Positions 57,690-64,000 of a DNA stretch of 64,000 bases are shown one piece after another. Made by a program: the position numbers and the translations under genes. The notes beneath the pieces were generated by a model. It was not told the origin of the DNA. It was given only the letters and a program-made list of their open reading frames with translations, and did not search any database. The number at the start of each line of letters is the position of its first letter. Within the stretch, counting starts at the first letter, position 1. Source of the stretch: Brachycybe producta (taxonomy: Eukaryota > Arthropoda > Diplopoda > Playtdesmida > Andrognathidae); NCBI GenBank assembly GCA_036925085.1, contig JAUPFP010000012.1, positions 574,001 to 638,000 of the forward strand. Direction: 5' to 3'.

Positions 57690-57704
57690 GTGGTGTGCGA
57701 CCGG
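57659..57704 (+). promoter_or_regulatory. -1 ribosomal frameshift signal (GypX-3)
   Basis: G TTA AAC (57659-57665) with TTA and AAC read as gag codons, spacer CGCCG, then CCGGTCGCCACC pairing with GGTGTGCGACCGG (57671-57704, one bulged base). The gag stop TGA (57687-57689) is in the loop. GUUAAAC is a known slippery heptamer in arteriviruses. The downstream protease frame is -1 to gag. Confidence 0.88.
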
Positions 57705-58372
57705 TAAAGCTTCAAAGCTCAGGTGCCTGTCACGGCCTGAGCTCTGAACGAGGGACGTACCTCCGGGCGGTCTCGAAATATGTGGATGTCCTGCGGAAGG
57801 CAGGGGTGCCTCTGGCGAGGTCTGCGGACCCGGAAATTACCCAGTGGGTATTTCCATCGCCATGCTCCACATTGGAGGCCGTGTGCAGCCAGCTGGATCG
57901 CTGGTTTGCCCCCTCACCCTATATGCCTAGTGGTGAGGTGCTGGATCGTGCGATCATCGAGCAGGCGGGAGGAGTTGGTGTGCCCATACCTCCCGTGGTG
58001 CCTGGGGAGTCTCTGGTTTGTGAGACTGTTCCCCAGTCTTCTGCACGTCTGGGATTACCGTCCGGTGTGGACGGTAAGGTGGACGGGAGGCAGAGGATCG
58101 ATGGTGGGAGCCCGCTGGTTCCCATCCCTGAACTTCAGAGCCGGGCCTACGATGTAGGTTCACCGAGGGTGTGGGTGTCGATAGGCGATCGTCTGTTGGA
58201 GATGATCGTAGACACCGGGGCCGACGTGTCGGTCTTAAGCCTCACGGCGGCACGAGTGATGGAGTTGCCTATAGAGGAACTGGCGGTTCCTTCATTCCTT
58301 CTTGGAATGGGTGGGCACTCCATCGAGGTAGTAGGGGTCACAAATGTGACCACGCCTCACGCTTCGGCTTGA
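57666..58372 (+). pseudogene. pol: GypX-3 protease region, frame broken by a deletion
   Basis: It is entered by -1 frameshift, with no need for its own start. A conserved leader segment (TYLRAVSKYVDVLRK) is followed by AYDVGSPRVWVSI and the active site IVDTGADVS (DTGA at 58211-58222). After VVGVTNV about 79 bp present in GypX-1 are missing, including the ALLGVD half of the protease, and the frame shifts. This protease would be inactive. Confidence 0.88.
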
Positions 58373-61300
58373 TGGTGGATATCGTGCACCGGAAGGTTTA
58401 CTTCCGGGAGGATGTCTGGACGGCACATCCAGACGCCCTCCAAGCTGCATTCACCGATCGTGCGCTTGCAGAACCTAGGGAGGTGGAAGCAATTCCATCG
58501 CCGATACCAGGGGCTTTGCCTCAGGGACGGCAACTCCCAGTGGATCCGCCGGCACTCGAGCAGGTTGACGGGTGGGTGAACGTTGTTTCACCAGAGCTGC
58601 CCGAGACCGGAACCTCTATCGGGCGCGGAGAAGTTTGTTCTCTGCGACTGAGGGAGAATGTCTGGCTACCAGCCCACATACGACGTGTCGTATCCGTGAC
58701 GTTGGTAGAGCATGCCGGCCCTGGCCAGCTGCTTCTCGTGGAGCCGCACCGGAAAGCCTTGGGTGGACGTGGTGTGTTAGCGGTAGCAGGTATCGCTGCA
58801 GCTAACCGGCTTGGTACATACGATATCTGGCTTGAGAACGTGGGAGATGCACCTATTGCCCTGGAAACAGGAGAGGGTGTAGCCACGGCTCAAGCTGTGG
58901 AGGCTGCCATTGTGGTAGGGCTGGAAGAGCCGTCTAAGTTGAGAGGGGGAGACCCCGCTCAGAAGATGGTTCGACCAGGGAAGTCCTCGTCTAAGTTGAG
59001 AGGGGCGTCTGGAAACGGACGCCAAGTGCTCAACGTGGCGACGGCTCCCACTCTCGAAGAGTGTCTTAAGATTGGTGACAATCTGAAGCCGGAAGAGGCG
59101 AGACAGCTTCGGGAGTTCCTGCTGGCACGCCGGGATCATTTCGCGTTCGACTTCACAGAGTTGGATGAAACCTCTCTGGTCGAACATACGATCGATACCG
59201 GTGGGCAACCTCCGGTGCGTGAAGGATTGCGTCGAACCGCTCCAGCGGCCAGAGCAGTCGAGAAAGAAGAGGTGGCGAAGATGTTGGATGCAGGGGTTAT
59301 CCAACCTTCGCGTAGTCCTTACGCGAGCCCTATCTTGCTTGTCCGCAAGAAGGATGGCGGCTTTCGTTTTTGCGTGGACTACCGGAAACTGAACGCCCAG
59401 ACTAAGCTGGATCAGTATCCGTTGCCTCGCATCGATGATGCGCTCGACTCATTGGCCGGTGCGAAGTTCTTCGCTACCTTGGACCTGGCTAGTGGTTACT
59501 GGCAGGTTCAGATGGCTGAGCCAGACATTGAGAAAACGGCATTTATTTGCTCTCAAGGTCTGTTTGAGTTCCGGAAAATGCCTTTCGGACTCTGTAATGC
59601 TCCAGCCACCATGCAGAGAGCGCTAGACCTCTTATTGGCAGGACATAAGTGGGAGACGTGTCTGGTGTACCTGGACGATATTATCGTCTTTGGGAACACT
59701 TTCGAGCAGTTTCTCGAGAGACTCTCCACTGTCCTTGGACTGTTACGAGGGGCGGAGCTGAAACTCCAGCCGAAGAAGTGTTTCTTTGGCTTTAACAAAG
59801 TACGTTATCTCGGTCACGTAGTAAGTGCCGAGGGAGTTGCTCCGGACCCGGATCTCGTACGGGCAGTCCAGGAGTTTGATGTTCCGACGACAGTGACAGG
59901 CGTCCGCAGTTTTCTCGGACTGGCCGGTTACTATCGAAGGTTCATCAAGGACTTCGCCAAGGTGGCTAGGCCTTTGCACGATCTGACGAAGAAGGATGCG
60001 TCCTTCGAGTGGTCGGATCAGTGCAAACTAGCGTTTGCGCGGTTAAAGGCATTTTTAACCGAAGCGCCGGTACTCACCATGTACGATCCGCGTGGTGAGG
60101 TAATTATCCATACCGACGCTAGTGGGTACGGCTTGGGAGTCGTAGTCTACCAGAAGTTACCGGAGGACAGTGTCCCCCGTGTTCTGGCCTACGCAAGCCG
60201 ACTCATGAAAGGAGCGGAAACACGGTATTCGGTCACCGAGCAGGAGTGCTTGGCGGTCATGTTTGCCGTGGGTAAATTCCGTCCTTACCTCTTTAACCGG
60301 GAGTTTGTGATCGTGACAGATCACCATGCTCTTTGCTATCTGCAGACAGCCAAGAACCTGCAAGGCAGGTTGGGGCGTTGGCAGATGCAGCTTCAAGAGT
60401 ACCGGTTTAAGGTTCAGTATAGGAAGGGAACACTGCACGTGGATGCCGACGCTTTGAGTCGGTATCCTGTTCGTGATGTGGCGGACCTTTCCTTACCTGA
60501 ATACGTTGAAGCCGACGTAGGTGAGGTTATTTACCACATCCGTTCCGAGGTGGATTGGGTCAAGGAGCAAGAGGCCGATGGCTGGTGCTCCAAAGTGAAG
60601 AGTGAAATCTTCCGTGACCCCAACTCGAACCTCCGGTTCAAGTTCGTGGTGGCAGATGACTTGTTGTTTGCCATCAGGTCCATCCAGGATCGGTTGAGAA
60701 CTGTGTTGGTAGTTCCGAAGTCATGCAGGGCTTTCTGCCTAAGGAAGCTACATGACATTCCCGAAGCTGGTCACTTCGGGATGTTTAAGACCTACCAGAG
60801 ATTGCGCTCACGCTTCTACTGGATCGGTATGAAGCGGGACACTGCCGAATATGTTAAGTCATGTTTGGTGTGTCAGAGAGCGCGACAGTTCGCTCGAAGT
60901 CAGGGATTTCTCCAACCGATTGTGCCGGAGTACCCAGTTGATACCTGGGGAATGGACTTCGTTGGACCGTTTCCTGCCTCCGTGGGTGGAGTCACCTATG
61001 TATTAATCATGGTTGACTATTTCACCCGGTACGGTGTGGCAAGGGCGGTACGAAGGGCCACGGCCGCCTGTGTGGTGAAATTCCTGAAGGACGAGATCCT
61101 TTCGGTGTATGGCACACCGAAAGCTCTTGTCTCGGATCGTGGGTCCCAGTTCTCCAGCAAAGTCCTGCTGAAGTTCCAGGAGCGCTATAATATAGCGCAT
61201 CACTTCACGACGGCGTACCATCCGCAAGCTAATGGGCTTACGGAGCGTACGAATAAGACCGTAATGGAAACCATCAAGCGATACCTTGATCCCCTCAAGG

Positions 61301-64000
61301 AACAGCGTGATTGGTGGGACAAATTACGGCCCGCCGTGTGGGCTTATAACACAGCTGTCCAGGAGAGTACGCAAGTCTCTCCGTATCAGTTGTTGTTTGG
61401 CCGTGAGCCCCGGATGGAGATTGATAATCTCCTTCCGAGCGGTCCAGTCCGCGACTTGCCGGACCAGCAAGCCGTGGAAGAGCAGGCTCGTCAACGTTTG
61501 GCGGCTGCTCAGAAAAGGCAAAAGGAACGGTATGACGCTGGCCGTGTGCAGCCTCCTCTTTACCAGCCGGGAGATCCGGTGTGGATAAGAGATCAGGCTG
61601 GGAAACTCGGCCAGGCGAAGAAATGGAACTTGGCATATAAAGCTGAGAGGGGTACGGTGGTCGCACGGTATTCCGACCTAGTCTACGAGATAGAATTCGT
61701 AGACGGGTATGGTCGGAAGGTGCGCGACCGTTTTCATGTAGATAACCTGAAGCCGTATATACCCACCTGTACCGTGAGGGAGGAAGATGGACTAAGAGTC
61801 TCTGAAACCTCCTCCGGTACAGACAGCGATGCCACGGAGGCTTCGGCGCGGAGTGGAGTGACTCCGGCGCTAAAGCCACCGTCCGTTTCTTCGCAGGAGT
61901 CTACCGACTTCGAGGGAGATGACCCCCCACCTCCTCGGTATAATCTCCGTCCGCGGAGACCGAGGGTGTTTGAGGTGAGTGGGTACGACCCTCGGGTAGG
62001 GAGCATCCGGTTGTGGGGAACCTTGTGGGTGCCCCTACCGTGGTGGGGTAGAGCCGGCAGTCCGCTGTTATGGGCGGACGGCTGGGAGAGGAGGCGGCCG
62101 GACATTGCGGTGTTTGGGGCCAGCTACGGTTTCGGTAGAAACCCAGGGCGGCCCATCCCCAGGTGTCTGGTCCAAGGTCCGACGAAATCGGTCCGTGGAC
62201 GGCGAAATCCGTCCGCGAAAACCTCCATGAAGGCTCCCATTACCGTCAATATAAGAGAGTTGACGGTAAATGTCTCTACCCACCAGTTACAGTCTTGGTG
62301 TAGGAGAATTCACCGTGTATCTGCCCCTAAAAAGGCAGACGACGGTGAAATCTCCATGGTGACCGTGCATGAGGCGGCTGATGACGTTTTAGCCGCTACT
62401 GCACGGCCATTAGCCGCTAAGACGGTGAATTTGGCGGCTAGGCGCCATTTTGTTTGCAAATTAAACAAACAAAAAACGCCGGCACCGCGTGTGAAAAGAA
62501 AAACACGTTTTCACCGTCAAAGAGGCCACCAAGAGCTGGAAATAGAGGGCAACACAGAAAGAGTAAGTCCCTCTAAGGGAATTTCCTTCTCCTGCCTGTT
62601 GGCAGTTCTCTTTTATATGTTAACGGTGTGTTTTACGGTCAATGACCGTATACACACGTGGTGGGAGTGGTTTCGCCGCCATGACTGTTGTCATGGTGGC
62701 CAAACCACTATGGAAAGCACTTTTCCGGCGGGTTCAGCCCGTCCGAGCGCCGTTTCGCTTGGGAAGGCCCAAGTTCGACGGTGTTTGGACGGTCGAGGCC
62801 CGCCAGGGAGTGGTTTTCGCCGTTCGAAGGCGGTGAAACACGGTTTTGACCGTGAATTGCCGACTTTGGACGGTGAAAACGGCATTTTGCACGGTAGAAG
62901 TCCGTGCCATGCCCTTTCCAACCGTCGGAACTCGGTGAGAGGGTGTTTTCACCGTCCGAAGGCCGTCAGCCATGGTTTTTACCGTGGTTTGCCGACTTTG
63001 GACGGTGGAAACCGCGATTCGCACGGTGAAATCCCATGGAATACCCTTTCTACCGGTTCTGAAAGGGGGAAAAGTTGTTTTCACCAGACGAAGATGGTAA
63101 AACACGGTGGGGACCGTGAATTATCGACTTTGGACGGTGAAAACAGGAATTCTCACGGTAAAAGTCCGTGGAATTCACTTTTCCATGGTGAAACGGTTTT
63201 GTCCCTTTTTCGCAGGCCCATCACGGAGAAGGAGAAGGAGGAAGGCGACGGGAGTGTCCAACGGTCCCCCTCCCTCAGTCCGCTGCATCCTGGGGATGCA
63301 AGGCTGTTGGAGTCGGGATCGGAAGGCTCCCCATCATCTGGCGGGCCGGAAACGGCGGATGCTACCGTGGAATCTGTTGATTCCCCGGCGGCAGAGGCCG
63401 TGGAAGGTCCGGCATCTGCCCAGTCGACTCCGACCGGTGTCGGAGCCTTCTGGGACAGGTACCTGCAGTCTCCTACCAGAGATACGGCTGCTACCACCGT
63501 TCAGTCGGTGGCGGCGGTAGTTTCTCCGGTTGGAGAGCCTGCAGAAGCGGGTGTTGACGGTGGGAAGGCGGCTACCGGTGTGGTAACCGCTAGTACCCCG
63601 GAACCCGGGTCTCCGTCTGTTCGAGACCTCCTAGATTGGTCTAGGGTGGTCGAGGACAGTGAGGACGTCTCCTTGGGAGCGTCCTTAGTCATTGACATGG
63701 AGATGGAGGTCGAAACCACCGTTGATTCGGTGGTTGACGCCTCAAGGCAGTGGCGGAGCCGTAACGCCTCTTCAGAGGGCTCTTCGGAGTCTGACGGGAG
63801 TAGTTCGGCCTCCGAGGGTAAACCGTCTGGGACGGGATCCCCCGGAGTTCTTCCCGCCGATCCTATGTCTTTGGAGGCCGTGGCTGTGTCCTTGGCCGAA
63901 GAAGAAGACCGCTTGGATCGGTTGGACGAAGCTAGACGGGACATGGTCCAGGAAGGTGGCTTCCTGGTCGGGGACCGTCGATGCTTCGTCGGGGAGTTTC
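58348..64000 (+). CDS. pol: GypX-3 pol: RT, RNase H, integrase, plus an unbroken extension into ORF3
   Basis: I read this frame codon by codon and found no stop to the window end, about 1,880 codons. RT: FCVDYRK near 59364, YLDD at 59671-59682. RNase H: Asp in HTDASGYG at 60115, ITDH-type Asp at 60319. Integrase: His 60751 and 60772, Cys 60862 and 60871 (zinc site), then Asp 60955, Asp 61135, Glu 61243 (60 and 36 codons apart, the DDE pattern). A GPY/F-like FHVDNLKPY lies at 61729, and YNLRPRRPR at 61939. Instead of ending there it passes a Trp-rich stretch (62010-62090), VSAPKKADDG, a hydrophobic segment (62581-62640), three 44-codon repeats (62827-63222) and the acidic ORF3 start. All catalytic residues are present. 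It is deprived of a protease by the upstream deletion. Confidence 0.9.
62563..63215 (+). promoter_or_regulatory. Possible splice donor and acceptor bounding the extension
   Basis: AGA|GTAAGT (62563) and CCCTTTTTCGCAG|G (63215) look like splice sites. GypX-2 keeps both (GTAAGTCCC, TCTTACAG|G). GypX-1 keeps the acceptor (TTTTATCCAG|G) but not the donor. Removing these 653 bases from the pol frame would shift it, so the use would be for a separate ORF3 message, not a shorter pol. Inference only. Confidence 0.4.

Larger units (their letters stand above)
54550..64000 (+). mobile_element. GypX-3: best preserved Gypsy element, runs off the window
   Basis: LTR, leader, gag, frameshift signal, protease, RT, RNase H, integrase, extension and the ORF3 start are in order; the 3' LTR lies beyond 64000. 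Three lesions are visible: a TAG in gag (56667), and about 79 bp missing in protease (about 58347) that changes frame, giving two separate frames for pol. Everything after that is open. The left flank is TACA (54546-54549), a candidate target copy. Confidence 0.92.

Noticed and set aside
51669..64000. Next PRODH exon (the block with GQAGY and YVPYG)
   Set aside because: I looked for it on the + strand and did not find it. The interval is almost entirely transposon sequence.

Overview
This window is animal (metazoan) nuclear DNA: the inside of one host gene whose introns are packed with retrotransposons. The only host coding sequence I can support is three consecutive exons of a proline dehydrogenase (PRODH family) gene on the + strand, at 24852-25027, 40534-40635 and 51580-51668. 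Reading phases match across the introns (0/2, 2/2, 2/1), splice sites are GT-AG, and the family motifs appear in the right order. The exons are 15.5 kb and 10.9 kb apart; the gene continues past both ends of the window. The species cannot be named from this. No tRNA, rRNA, CRISPR array or prokaryotic operon is visible.

Layout: 1-1105 is a minus-strand CR1/Jockey-like non-LTR fragment. 1103-5182 is a truncated Ty3/Gypsy-like element (gag and protease only). 6567-7650 is an LTR plus leader. 7820-22000 is a nest: an old Gypsy pol is split by a second Gypsy element (working name GypX-1, 9880-21358), which is itself split by a CR1-like element (17706-20347). 22630-23310 is a gag relic. 23340-24306 is a 17-bp minisatellite. 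After PRODH exon a comes GypX-2 (25834-36240, minus strand, both LTRs, 4-bp target duplication). Then come a 3.7-kb foldback region (36690-40437) holding inverted minisatellites, a solo LTR and a 765-bp palindrome; PRODH exon b; a short foldback transposon (40686-40869); an LTR/gag relic; a TTAA-flanked element (42874-43963); and a mirror arrangement of CR1-like and GypX fragments (44065-50040). PRODH exon c is followed by relics of a Gypsy reverse transcriptase, a CR1-like reverse transcriptase and a non-LTR RNase H. GypX-3 (54550 to the window end) is the best preserved element.

The GypX family is the notable system. Its gag and pol are joined by a -1 frameshift signal (a slippery heptamer, a 5-nt spacer and a stem-loop containing the gag stop). 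The stem is kept in three copies by compensating changes. In GypX-3 the pol frame does not stop after integrase. It runs open from about 58348 to 64000 through a hydrophobic segment, three exact 132-bp (44-codon) repeats and into a Ser/Pro/Glu- and Lys-rich accessory region (here ORF3). Other copies show that region extends about 1,000 residues to a conserved C-terminal domain. The long 5' leader is full of short hairpins built from the same ACGGT/ACCGT words as the coding repeats.
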